Below the pieces are notes generated by a model. It had not been told where the DNA came from. It searched no databases and saw only the letters and a program-made list of their open reading frames with translations. A stretch of 9,159 nt of DNA from VFBF01 sp964530695 (lineage in GTDB: Bacteria > Pseudomonadota > Alphaproteobacteria > Caulobacterales > Aquidulcibacteraceae), in the NCBI GenBank assembly GCA_964530695.1, contig CAZGYQ010000103.1:1-9159 (forward strand), in the 5' to 3' direction. The stretch's first letter is position 1, and each line of letters begins with the position of its first letter. The position numbers and the translations under genes were made by a program. Positions 1-5,835 of the stretch are shown here, in pieces.

Positions 1-145
1 CGACCGAGAGCGCCGGGCGCGCCGGCATCCTGCCGGCCCAGTGTCTCACCTTGGAGGCGCCGGCGCCAGTTTCGCGACCGGGCCGGCTGGATGCCGGCGC
101 TCCCGGGGCGCTCCTGGGGCGCTCCCGCGCGAATGAGCGGTGCGT
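1..145. repeat. GC-rich inverted-repeat cluster at the left end
   Basis: No gene is visible here. Positions 19-39 and 80-100 form an inverted repeat of 21 bases with one central mismatch (20/21). Each arm contains its own small palindrome of the form CCGGC-atcc(t/a)-GCCGG. Between the arms lies a perfect 12-base palindrome, GGCGCCGGCGCC, at 56-67. The layout, two mirror-image palindromes about 40 bases apart, resembles a paired REP (BIME-type) intergenic element. It follows the 3' end of the tetR-like gene and could serve as its transcript end, but there is no T-run, so a classical terminator is not supported. Confidence 0.6.
97..129. repeat. Three tandem copies of an 11-bp GCGCTCC unit
   Basis: The motif GGCGCTCC recurs with an exact 11-base period (units begin near 97, 108 and 119), with one to two differences between copies. 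The first unit overlaps the right arm of the 19-100 inverted repeat. It may be slippage duplication at the edge of the palindromic element. No protein or RNA function is apparent. Confidence 0.5.
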
Positions 146-688
146 TCAGGGCCGCTCGAACAATACGCTCAGGTCCTCCAGCGCGGACGGTGAAATCGCC
201 GCGTGACGGGACGCCGTGACAACGGCCCGCCCCAGATAGGCCCAGTACAGAAACGTCGCGCGGTCGCGCGCGGCGGCGCCGGGCAGGCCGCGTTCAGAGA
301 GCAGCCTTGCAATATAGGCGATGCGGCTGGCGTCGTTGGCTGCGACCGCTCTTGCGACGCTGTGGTCCTCCGCAGCCCATGCGCGCACGGCCTGATCCAG
401 GTGACTGCGTTTGCCGCCCAGCGCACGCTGCAGCAGATCGGTCAACCGGTCGCCACCGGCCTTGCGCGCGTCAAGTTCGCGAATGACCTCGTCGGTCGCG
501 CGCGCCCGCCAGATCGCCAGGATCTGCGCCTTGAAGTCGGCGATGTCGCGGAAGTGCCAGTAGAAGCTGCCGCGTGAAACCTTGAGCCGCGCGGCGATGC
601 GCGCGGCCTTCAGCCCATCGGGGCCTTCCCTGGAGAGCGTCTGGAGCCCTTCCTTGAGCCAGTCGGACTGTTTGAGGCGATCACGCAT
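146..688 (-). CDS. TetR/AcrR-family transcriptional regulator
   Basis: A 180-residue DNA-binding repressor-type protein. The N-terminal helix-turn-helix is clear at about residues 28-47: KAARIAARLKVSRGSFYWHF, with the family's SxGSFYxHF recognition-helix ending, followed by DFKAQILAIW. The C-terminal two thirds is helical and lacks a recognisable ligand signature, as is usual in TetR proteins. I chose the ATG at 688 over a GTG five codons upstream (703), because a plausible -10 (TATGGT) ends six bases before that ATG and no Shine-Dalgarno sequence is present. This would make the mRNA leaderless. The gene is divergent from the membrane protein at 763, which is therefore the most likely target along with tetR itself. 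The ligand is unknown. Confidence 0.9.
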   Translation of the reverse strand: MRDRLKQSDWLKEGLQTLSREGPDGLKAARIAARLKVSRGSFYWHFRDIADFKAQILAIWRARATDEVIRELDARKAGGDRLTDLLQRALGGKRSHLDQAVRAWAAEDHSVARAVAANDASRIAYIARLLSERGLPGAAARDRATFLYWAYLGRAVVTASRHAAISPSALEDLSVLFERP

Positions 689-694
689 TGTCGC

Positions 695-722
695 ACCATA
701 CACGCATGTCTTGAAGTGTCTG
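695..722 (-). promoter_or_regulatory. Candidate tetR promoter with overlapping operator
   Basis: On the minus strand, CAGACA (717-722) and TATGGT (695-700) are 16 bases apart, each matching 4 of 6 consensus positions. The ATG at 688 starts six bases after the -10. An ACAC-N12-GTGT inverted repeat (700-719) fills the spacer and could be the TetR operator, though only four bases per arm match. Confidence 0.3.
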
Positions 723-762
723 GAGGTTATCGGCCAGCATTTGCGTACGGAGGCGTCACACC

Positions 763-1143
763 ATGATCTGGCAAGATATAGCGTTGGCGTCGGCGGGCGT
801 TGTCGGGGGTGTGACGGCGGTGGTGCACGGCGTGCTCACGCAACGGCTCATGGTGGAGCCGGTCGCCGCGTTGACCGAAGGTCGCGTCTCCAGGCCGGTT
901 GCGCGGCTCGTGCCTTTGCTTCTGCAGTTCAGCACGTTCAACTGGCTCGTCGGCGCGCTTGCGCTCGTCCTGGCGGCGTTCTGGGCGCCGCCGGCGGCCA
1001 AGCTCGCGGTAGGTTGGTTGGTCGGATCCTCGTATCTGTTCGGCGCAGTCGGGAATTTCTGGGGCGCCGGGAGACGTCATCCGGGATGGATGCTGTTGTC
1101 GGTCGCGCTTCTGCTGATCGGAGCCGGCCTTTACGGCGGCTGA
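763..1143 (+). CDS. Small four-helix integral membrane protein of unknown function
   Basis: A 126-residue, very hydrophobic protein. I count four likely transmembrane helices: about residues 4-25, 48-74, 78-98 and 107-124. Short polar loops carry the charges (R28-R47 between helices 1 and 2; GRRHP at 103-107 between 3 and 4). There is no signal peptide separate from helix 1 and no catalytic motif. The ATG is preceded by a good Shine-Dalgarno, CGGAGG at 748-753, nine bases upstream. The gene is divergent from the TetR-like regulator with 74 bases between their starts, the usual arrangement of a regulator and its target, so expression is probably under that repressor. I do not recognise the family, and the gene is too small to be a typical drug transporter apart from SMR-like proteins, which it does not clearly match. 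Confidence 0.8.
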   Translation: MIWQDIALASAGVVGGVTAVVHGVLTQRLMVEPVAALTEGRVSRPVARLVPLLLQFSTFNWLVGALALVLAAFWAPPAAKLAVGWLVGSSYLFGAVGNFWGAGRRHPGWMLLSVALLLIGAGLYGG

Positions 1144-1224
1144 CCGGCTCCTGATCGTGTTGTCCCGTGACGCCGCCGCCGGGGCGGTGCTCATTAGTTC
1201 TGGCGCGCCGCCGCCTTTCACCCC

Positions 1225-2082
1225 TCACATCGACTTCTTCAGCGGCTCCAGATCCGCGAAGTTCGCATCGCGCTTTTGGGTCTTCGCCGCGAACGCTTCG
1301 GCCATGTGCGCCGGCGAGAACATGCCGACCTGCCACACCGCGATATAGTCGAGCGCGTCGTTGATGGTGTGGTCGCGCGCGTAGTTGATCATCACCTTCG
1401 AGCCCGCCACGGCGAGCGGCGCCTTCGACGCGATCTCGCGCGCGGTTTCCATGACGGCCGCAAGCATCGTCTCGTGATCCTTGTAGACCTCGTTGACGAG
1501 ACCGATGTCCTTCGCGCGCTGCGCGGGGAGGCGCCGGCCCGTGTAGGCGAGCTCGCGCACCCAGCCTTCGGGGATGAGCTTGCACAGGCGCGGGAAGGTG
1601 CCGACGTCGGCGGTCATGCCGATGTTGATTTCCTGGATGACGAAGAAGGCGTCCTCCGTGCAGTAGCGCATGTCGCACGCGCTCGTCATGTCGACGGCGC
1701 CGCCGACGCAGCCGCCCTGGATCGCCGCCAGCACCGGCACGCGCGCCTGATCGAGCCGCGCGAACACGTCCTGCAGCACATGCACGTAGCGCCGGAACGC
1801 CTCGCCCGCCGTGTGGCGGTCGGCGGTCTTCGCCTGCTGTCCGCCATTGGTCACCGCGTTCGGACCCTCGGTGAAGACGGCGAGGTCCATGCCGGAGCAG
1901 AAGTGCTTGCCGGTCGACGAAATGACGATCGCGCGGGCGCGGGCATTGTCGTTGATGTCGTCGATGATCTCGGGGAGTTCGCGCCAGAAGGCGCGGTTCA
2001 TGGAATTGAGCGCGCCTGGGCGGTTCAGCCTGATATGGGCCACGTGGTCTTCGATGGTTACGTCGAAGCAGGTGTATGGCAT
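1225..2082 (-). CDS. Delta3,5-delta2,4-dienoyl-CoA isomerase-like crotonase (ECH1 type)
   Basis: A 285-residue crotonase-fold enzyme. The middle of the protein closely resembles mammalian ECH1, which shifts 3,5-dienoyl-CoA to 2,4-dienoyl-CoA in beta-oxidation of unsaturated fatty acids. The ECH1 acidic residues are all present: D131 in GGCVGGAVD, E151 in IQEINIG and D159 in TADVGT. They correspond to D176, E196 and D204 of the rat enzyme. Oxyanion-hole segments are HFCSGMDL (60-67) and the glycines at 123-128. The C-terminal stretch (SKVMINYARDHTINDALDY, 228-246) also follows ECH1. The ATG at 2082 is supported by GGGAGGA about six bases upstream; upstream in-frame codons run antisense to the neighbouring gene and are not homologous. 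It probably works as a monofunctional isomerase beside the beta-oxidation enzymes. Simple enoyl-CoA hydratase activity is less likely, as the third acidic residue is diagnostic. Confidence 0.92.
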   Translation of the reverse strand: MPYTCFDVTIEDHVAHIRLNRPGALNSMNRAFWRELPEIIDDINDNARARAIVISSTGKHFCSGMDLAVFTEGPNAVTNGGQQAKTADRHTAGEAFRRYVHVLQDVFARLDQARVPVLAAIQGGCVGGAVDMTSACDMRYCTEDAFFVIQEINIGMTADVGTFPRLCKLIPEGWVRELAYTGRRLPAQRAKDIGLVNEVYKDHETMLAAVMETAREIASKAPLAVAGSKVMINYARDHTINDALDYIAVWQVGMFSPAHMAEAFAAKTQKRDANFADLEPLKKSM

Positions 2083-2146
2083 GTGGGTCCTCCCGTCGCT
2101 CCGGCGCTCCCGGGCGGCTAACATGGATCTGCAGCGGGAGTGAAAC

Positions 2147-2902
2147 ATGCGACGTAGCGTCATGGCCATGGTCGTTCTGGCGGCGCTCGCGCCAATTTTC
2201 GCCTGCGCGTCTGCGTCGGCGCAGCAGGACCGCCAGAACGTGATCGCCGGCATCCTCAAGGGGATCAGCCGGTCCGTGACCACATCGGCCGTCTCCCAGC
2301 GCGACGCCGCCGCCGGCCTGCGCGAGGCGCTGCAGGGGTCGGTGGTGCAGGTCACCACGCGGCTTGGGCAGGCGGACGGCTTCTTCCGCGATCCGAAGGT
2401 CCACATTCCGTTGCCCGGCACGCTCGCGAGCGCCCAGCGCGGCCTGCGTCCGCTCGGCATGGCGGGGCCTCTCGACGACCTCGAACTGAAGATGAACCGC
2501 GCCGCCGAAGCCGCCATGCCGCAGGCGAAGGCCCTCTTCCTCGACGCCGTGCGCTCGATCACCTTCGCCGATGCGCTCTCCATCGTGCGCGGCGGGGACG
2601 ATGCGGCCACGCGCTACCTGCGCGAGAAATCCCAGACGCGGCTCGCCGAACTCCTCCAGCCCCACATGCAGAGTGCGCTGCAGCAGTCGGGCGCGTTCGC
2701 GGCGCTTGATCGGGCGGTGGCGCGCAGTCCGGTCAACGCCGGCGTTGCGGTGCGAAATCTCCGCGCGGACATGGTCAACTTCGCGGTGCAGAAGACGCTC
2801 GACGGCGCGTTCGGCTACATCGCGGAGGAGGAGCGCGCGATCCGCCACGACCCGGCCAGGCGCACGAGCGACCTGCTGCGGCGGGTGTTCGGCCAGCGCT
2901 GA
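2147..2902 (+). CDS. Secreted/periplasmic DUF4197 family protein
   Basis: A 251-residue exported protein of DUF4197, a family without an established function. A type I signal peptide is clear: MRR, a hydrophobic core to about residue 18, then ASASA before QQ, with cleavage near residue 25. A cysteine at 20 sits in IFAC, but a phenylalanine at -2 makes lipidation unlikely. Family hallmarks are present: GLREAL (57-62), the MNRAAEAAMPQAKALF block (116-131), the DALSIVRGGDDAATRYLRE block (142-160), and the conserved C-terminal QKTLDGAFGYIAEEERAIR region (215-233) ending in DLLRRVFG. Length is normal for the family. Start choice is firm: GGGAG at 2136-2140 lies six bases upstream, and an in-frame ATG at 2123 is closed by TGA at 2141. 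It is divergent from the isomerase gene with 64 bases between starts. Confidence 0.9.
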   Translation: MRRSVMAMVVLAALAPIFACASASAQQDRQNVIAGILKGISRSVTTSAVSQRDAAAGLREALQGSVVQVTTRLGQADGFFRDPKVHIPLPGTLASAQRGLRPLGMAGPLDDLELKMNRAAEAAMPQAKALFLDAVRSITFADALSIVRGGDDAATRYLREKSQTRLAELLQPHMQSALQQSGAFAALDRAVARSPVNAGVAVRNLRADMVNFAVQKTLDGAFGYIAEEERAIRHDPARRTSDLLRRVFGQR

Positions 2903-2914
2903 GCGCCGGTCGGC

Positions 2915-2942
2915 TTGATCACATTACCTGGACGGTTAGACT
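2915..2942 (+). promoter_or_regulatory. Candidate leaderless promoter of the alpha/beta hydrolase
   Basis: TTGATC (2915-2920), a 16-base spacer and TAGACT (2937-2942) each match 4 of 6 consensus positions. The -10 ends only six bases before the hydrolase ATG at 2949, so transcription would start at or next to the start codon. No Shine-Dalgarno sequence precedes that ATG, which agrees with leaderless translation. It lies just 12 bases after the DUF4197 stop codon. Confidence 0.45.
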
Positions 2943-2948
2943 CCCGTC

Positions 2949-3866
2949 ATGGAAAGCGAGTCGCCGGCGTTTCGACGGGTGTCGTTCGAATTGAAGGCCG
3001 GCCGTATGGCGGGGCTTGCGTGGGGCGACGCCTCGCGTCCGCCGGACATCCTCTTCCTGCACGCCACCGGCTTCAACGCGCGCGCCTATTCCACGCTGCT
3101 CGCGCCGTTAGGCGAGCGATTTCATGTGCTTGCGGTGGACATGCGCGGCCACGGGCAGACGCTGCTGCCCGCGCACACCTTCGGCTACGGCTCCTGGAAC
3201 CGCCACCGCGACGACATCATCGAGCTGATCGACGGGCACATCCGCACGCCAATGACGCTGGCGGGGCACTCCATGGGCGCCACGGTCTCTCTGCTTGTGG
3301 CGGGGCGGCGCCCGGATCTCGCGCGTGGCGTGGCGCTGATCGATCCGGTCATCGCGTCGTCTGGCGCCTACAGTTTCGCGCAACTGCCGGGCGCGCCGAT
3401 CTGGTCGAGCATCATGTTCCCGATCGCCCGCGGCGCCGCGCGGCGGCGTTCGACGTTCGCGAGCAAGGAAGCCGCCATCGAGGCGCTCACGGGGCGGGGG
3501 GTGTTCAAGTCCTTCAAGCCGGAACAGATCGCCGACTATGTGGGCGACGGCTTTCGCGAGACGGTGGACGGCGTGAAGCTCGCGTGCACGCCCGCTTACG
3601 AAGCGCGCACGTTCTCCGCGCAACGCCATGACCCGTGGCGCGCGCTGCCGAAGGCGCCGGCGCCGCTGGTGATCCTGCGCGCAGGAGTACGCTCGACGAC
3701 GCCGCCGTCCGCCGCCGCGCGCATCGCCGAAATTCGTCCCGACGCGCGCATCGCCACCGTCGACGGCGCCTCGCACATGCTGCCGATGGAACGCCCCGAC
3801 CGCGCGCGCGCCGCCATCGAGACCGCCGCGCTGATGGCCAACCCGACGTACCGGGATCTGGTGTAG
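2949..3866 (+). CDS. Alpha/beta hydrolase
   Basis: A 305-residue cytoplasmic esterase/lipase-type hydrolase; no signal peptide. Visible landmarks are the oxyanion-hole motif HATGFN (38-43), AVDMRGHG (62-69), the nucleophile elbow GHSMG with S108 (106-110), and the catalytic histidine H276 in GASHMLPME. The usual acid after strand 7 is missing (the segment reads LRAGVRSTTPP), so D132 in ALIDPVI after strand 6 is the likely third triad member, a placement known in other members of the fold. Substrate cannot be predicted. The ATG at 2949 lacks a ribosome-binding site but follows a promoter-like -10 at the distance expected for a leaderless message; M20 is a possible later start but would trim the first strands. 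It lies 46 bases after the DUF4197 gene on the same strand, so read-through co-transcription is also possible. Confidence 0.9.
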   Translation: MESESPAFRRVSFELKAGRMAGLAWGDASRPPDILFLHATGFNARAYSTLLAPLGERFHVLAVDMRGHGQTLLPAHTFGYGSWNRHRDDIIELIDGHIRTPMTLAGHSMGATVSLLVAGRRPDLARGVALIDPVIASSGAYSFAQLPGAPIWSSIMFPIARGAARRRSTFASKEAAIEALTGRGVFKSFKPEQIADYVGDGFRETVDGVKLACTPAYEARTFSAQRHDPWRALPKAPAPLVILRAGVRSTTPPSAAARIAEIRPDARIATVDGASHMLPMERPDRARAAIETAALMANPTYRDLV

Positions 3867-3998
3867 ATTTTGGCGGCGTTGAAAGTCCTGCTGGAGGACT
3901 GACCAAAACCGGTCCTTGAGCAGCCACTCGCTCGCGGACGACCGCAAGGCTGGAATTCGCCGAAGACCGACATCAGAAATACGAAGGTATCGAGCAAG

Positions 3999-4077
3999 GG
4001 AGCGCGCCGCCTCCGGCGGCGCATAGACTATCGCGTCAAGCGCTACAGGGGGGGCGCGGCCGGAGGCCGCGCGCTCC
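3999..4077. repeat. Two facing REP-like palindromes (BIME-type element)
   Basis: Copy 1 (3999-4022) and copy 2 (4054-4077) are 24-base inverted repeats of each other, 22/24 identical, separated by 31 bases. Each also folds on itself: an 8-bp stem with loop TCC (4004-4022) and an 8-bp stem with loop GGA (4054-4072). The two differences between copies fall at positions that pair with each other inside each hairpin (C-G in one copy, G-C in the other), so the stem is preserved in both. This is the layout of bacterial interspersed REP pairs. The GGAGCGCG flank is shared by both copies. Confidence 0.7.
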
Positions 4078-4139
4078 GGTCTTCACCGTCGGCGGATGTC
4101 TGTTTCGGGCCAATCCCGCTCTGATGGCCAAAATCTTGC

Positions 4140-4170
4140 GAACGGCGGGTCCTCTCAGGACTTGCCGTTC
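4140..4170 (+). other. Strong 31-nt hairpin (14-bp stem, 3-nt loop)
   Basis: GAACGGCGGGTCCT pairs with AGGACTTGCCGTTC around a CTC loop, with two G-U pairs. The G-U pairs form only in the plus-strand RNA; the minus-strand RNA would have two A-C mismatches there. This hints at a plus-strand transcript, perhaps the tail of the hydrolase mRNA or an independent small RNA. No U-tract follows (CACCAGGG), so it is not a canonical intrinsic terminator. Confidence 0.5.
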
Positions 4171-4222
4171 CACCAGGGGACGCAAACCAGCGCGCCCGGC
4201 CAACTTCAGACCGAAACACGAC

Positions 4223-5185
4223 CTAGATTTTCATGCCCTTGACGATGCGCGCCTGCATCGCCTTGCGCTGCGCTTCGGGGATGGCGATCGTCTTGCGCGT
4301 GGCGAGATCGAACGTCACCGCGACTGCTTCCGCCGTGCACCAGGCGTGTCCCGTCACCGGATCGAACAGCCAGTGGATGATGCGGTTGGTCTTCTCGCCC
4401 ACTTCGGCGACGCCGGAACGCACTTCCAGAAGATCGCCCACGCGCGGCCAGCGGCGCGGCGCGATGCGGTATTCGAGCACGGCGCCGCCCGCGACCTTCG
4501 CCACGCCGTCGCTTTCCGCCGCGACCTTCGCCATCTCGACGCGCCAGTCGGCGAGCAGGTTTGGAACTGCGTCCGACACGCGACCGAGGAAAAACTCCAT
4601 CCGCATCCGCCCGAACGCGTCGCACTGGTCGGCGGTCACCGCGAGACGCCCGACGACCTGCGCGCCGATGCTGTCAGCGAACGCGACCGTGGGATCGCTC
4701 GGCGTAAGGGTCATGTCGATGGAGCGCGGGGTTCCGTGCGCGGACGGCGTGCACAGCAGCGCCTGCGCATAGTCGCGTGTCCGTTGCGACCACGGGAAGC
4801 GCCGTTCCGAGACCGGCTCGATATGCGCGACACGCGTGGTGAACGCGGCGGCCGGCGCGCCATCGCCGTGCAGCAGCTCCTGGTAGACCACGGCCTCGTC
4901 CTCACCGATCGACACGAGACCGCCGCGCATCGACAGCGGCGCGCCGTGACGGGCCTCCTTCAGGAAACGCACATGCATGTCGAGCGGCACGAGCGTGGCG
5001 GTCGCGCGTTCCTTGAAGGCGCCGGGCGCGCCCATCGCGGCGGCGAGATGCGCCAGCCCCTCCATCGCGCGCGACGCGAAGAAGCGCACGTTCATGTGGA
5101 AATTCTCGTCGCACTCCCACGTGTTCACCGAACCGCGGTAGAGCTCGAGCGGGAGCGGCGCATCCGTCGTCGTCTTGCGGCTCAT
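4223..5185 (-). CDS. Double hot-dog acyl-CoA thioesterase family protein
   Basis: A 320-residue protein with two hot-dog-like halves, consistent with acyl-CoA or hydroxybenzoyl-CoA-type thioesterases. The first half carries VNTWECDENFHMNVRFFASRA (20-40), the segment corresponding to the D-x-x-x-H-x-N active-site helix of the 4HBT group (D26, H30, N32). The second half has a related segment, CDAFGRMRMEFFLGRVSDA (188-206), in which the histidine is not kept, so the second domain may be structural. No signal peptide. The substrate is not predictable; cleavage of an acyl-CoA thioester is inferred from fold resemblance. The ATG at 5185 overlaps the zur stop codon (ATGA), so translation is probably coupled and the gene is the second of a two-gene operon. 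Later methionines would cut into the first domain. Confidence 0.8.
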   Translation of the reverse strand: MSRKTTTDAPLPLELYRGSVNTWECDENFHMNVRFFASRAMEGLAHLAAAMGAPGAFKERATATLVPLDMHVRFLKEARHGAPLSMRGGLVSIGEDEAVVYQELLHGDGAPAAAFTTRVAHIEPVSERRFPWSQRTRDYAQALLCTPSAHGTPRSIDMTLTPSDPTVAFADSIGAQVVGRLAVTADQCDAFGRMRMEFFLGRVSDAVPNLLADWRVEMAKVAAESDGVAKVAGGAVLEYRIAPRRWPRVGDLLEVRSGVAEVGEKTNRIIHWLFDPVTGHAWCTAEAVAVTFDLATRKTIAIPEAQRKAMQARIVKGMKI

Positions 5186-5703
5186 GCGGCGGCGCTGCAC
5201 TTGGCGCATCGCCCGTGCGCCTCGATCATCGTGCGCGCGATGATGAAGCCGTCGCGCGCGGCGGCTTCCGCGACATCCACCAGCGCGTGCCCGGCGTCGA
5301 ATTCTTCCGCGCCGTTGCACGTGTCGCAGATGAGAAAGATCGTCGCGCGCGCGCACGCGCCGACCTCGCACGCGACGAAGGCGTTGAGGGACTCCACGCG
5401 GTGCGCAAGGCCGAGCCGCGTAAGGAATTCGAGTGCGCGATAGATCGTCGGCGGTTTCGCCGCCGCGCCCGCTTCGGATTTGAGCCCGTCGAGCAGGTCG
5501 TAGGCTTTCGCCGGGCCGCCCGCGTCGAGCAGCAGTTCGAGCACGCGACGGCGTAGCGGCGTGAAGGTTTCGCCCGCGTCCGCGCAGAGCGTTTCCGCGC
5601 GCGCGAGATGGGCGGCGCGATCGATGCCGTGGCCGACCGTGGGGCCGTCATGCGCCGACGTCTGGCCGGGCCTTGCGGGCGGATGCGCGTGGGAGGGGCT
5701 CAT
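5182..5703 (-). CDS. zur: Zinc uptake regulator Zur (Fur family)
   Basis: A 173-residue Fur-family metalloregulator that normally represses zinc uptake genes when zinc is bound. It follows E. coli Zur closely: AYDLLDGLKSE (67-77), KPPTIYRALEFL recognition helix (83-94), HRVESLNAFVAC (101-112), FLICDTC (123-129) and IEAHGRCAKC (160-169). The structural zinc cysteines are C126, C129, C166 and C169. Of the four regulatory-site ligands of E. coli Zur (H77, C88, H96, E111), I can place H101, C112 and E134; the position of H96 is occupied by R119, with no histidine in that loop. The start at 5703 gives normal family length, but an in-frame ATG at 5793 would add 30 Arg/Pro-rich residues; neither has a clear Shine-Dalgarno. 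It heads an operon with the thioesterase and is divergent from a LexA-boxed gene. No Zur box was recognised upstream. Confidence 0.87.
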   Translation of the reverse strand: MSPSHAHPPARPGQTSAHDGPTVGHGIDRAAHLARAETLCADAGETFTPLRRRVLELLLDAGGPAKAYDLLDGLKSEAGAAAKPPTIYRALEFLTRLGLAHRVESLNAFVACEVGACARATIFLICDTCNGAEEFDAGHALVDVAEAAARDGFIIARTMIEAHGRCAKCSAAA

Positions 5704-5801
5704 CCATGCATGATCGCAAGGTTTGAGAGGCGTGGAAAGGCGCAGCGGCGCGCGCGGGTTCGGGCGGTCCTTTGGCGCGTTCCGCGAATTCATCGTGAAT
5801 G

Positions 5802-5816
5802 GAACTTTACAGGAAC
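5802..5816 (+). promoter_or_regulatory. LexA (SOS) box 1
   Basis: GAACTTTACAGGAAC is an exact GAAC-N7-GAAC direct repeat, the LexA operator form of Alphaproteobacteria (GTTC-N7-GTTC on the other strand). It overlaps the -35 element of the candidate promoter for the GIY-YIG-like gene. On the minus strand it lies 9 bases before the longer possible zur start (5793), so repression of zur is also conceivable. Confidence 0.85.
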
Positions 5817-5834
5817 AAAATTAGGCGCCATATT
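5806..5834 (+). promoter_or_regulatory. Sigma70-type promoter of the GIY-YIG-like gene
   Basis: TTTACA (5806-5811, 5 of 6) and CATATT (5829-5834, 4 of 6) are separated by exactly 17 bases. Transcription would start near 5841, giving a leader of about 47 bases. LexA box 1 covers the -35 and box 2 covers the start site, an arrangement that would block RNA polymerase. Confidence 0.65.
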
Positions 5835-5835
5835 G

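Larger units (their letters stand above)
3867..4222. other. 356-bp gene-free region rich in secondary structure
   Basis: This region separates the ends of two convergent genes (hydrolase and thioesterase). I see no reading frame with a convincing family match; frames crossing it extend antisense into real genes. It holds several potential stem-loops: AGTCCT-gctgg-AGGACT (3884-3900), a facing pair of GC palindromes (3999-4077), CGGG-ccaat-CCCG (4106-4118) and a long hairpin (4140-4170). GATTTTGGC (3866-3874) is exactly complementary to GCCAAAATC (4127-4135), and GAAGACCG (3962-3969) to CGGTCTTC (4077-4084). These nested complements could fold a transcript of about 300 bases. No match to RNase P, SRP, tmRNA or 6S RNA cores was recognised. 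None of the hairpins is followed by a T-run. Confidence 0.55.

Noticed and set aside
1144..1224. Intrinsic terminator between the convergent membrane-protein and isomerase genes
   Set aside because: Only a short CCGCC-GGCGG stem is present and no T-run follows on either strand.
2123..2143. Six-codon upstream frame (MDLQRE) before the DUF4197 gene
   Set aside because: It has no ribosome-binding site of its own and its end simply contains the Shine-Dalgarno of the real gene.
2083..2610. N-terminal extension of the isomerase up to 2610
   Set aside because: The extension is antisense to the DUF4197 gene, lacks homology, and the ATG at 2082 has a strong Shine-Dalgarno and matches the crotonase N-terminus.
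938..2848. A 636-codon open frame on the minus strand
   Set aside because: It is out of phase with the isomerase, antisense to the DUF4197 gene, has biased Arg/His/Gly composition and no family match. Such frames are common in GC-rich DNA.
3596..4024. Minus-strand frame starting MRRRRRRAPLLDTFVFLMSVFGE
   Set aside because: It starts inside the REP-like palindrome and runs antisense through the hydrolase; no homology recognised.
3866..4170. Known structural RNA (RNase P, tmRNA, 6S, SRP) or group II intron domain V
   Set aside because: None of the conserved cores of these RNAs was found, and the 4140-4170 stem lacks the bulge and GNRA loop of domain V.
3864..4231. TAGATTTT at 3864 and 4224 as attachment-site-like direct repeats
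   Set aside because: Only eight bases long, both at gene ends, and no integrase or cargo gene lies between them.
4124..5443. A 439-codon plus-strand frame
   Set aside because: It is the antisense shadow of the thioesterase and zur genes, with Arg/His-rich low-complexity translation.
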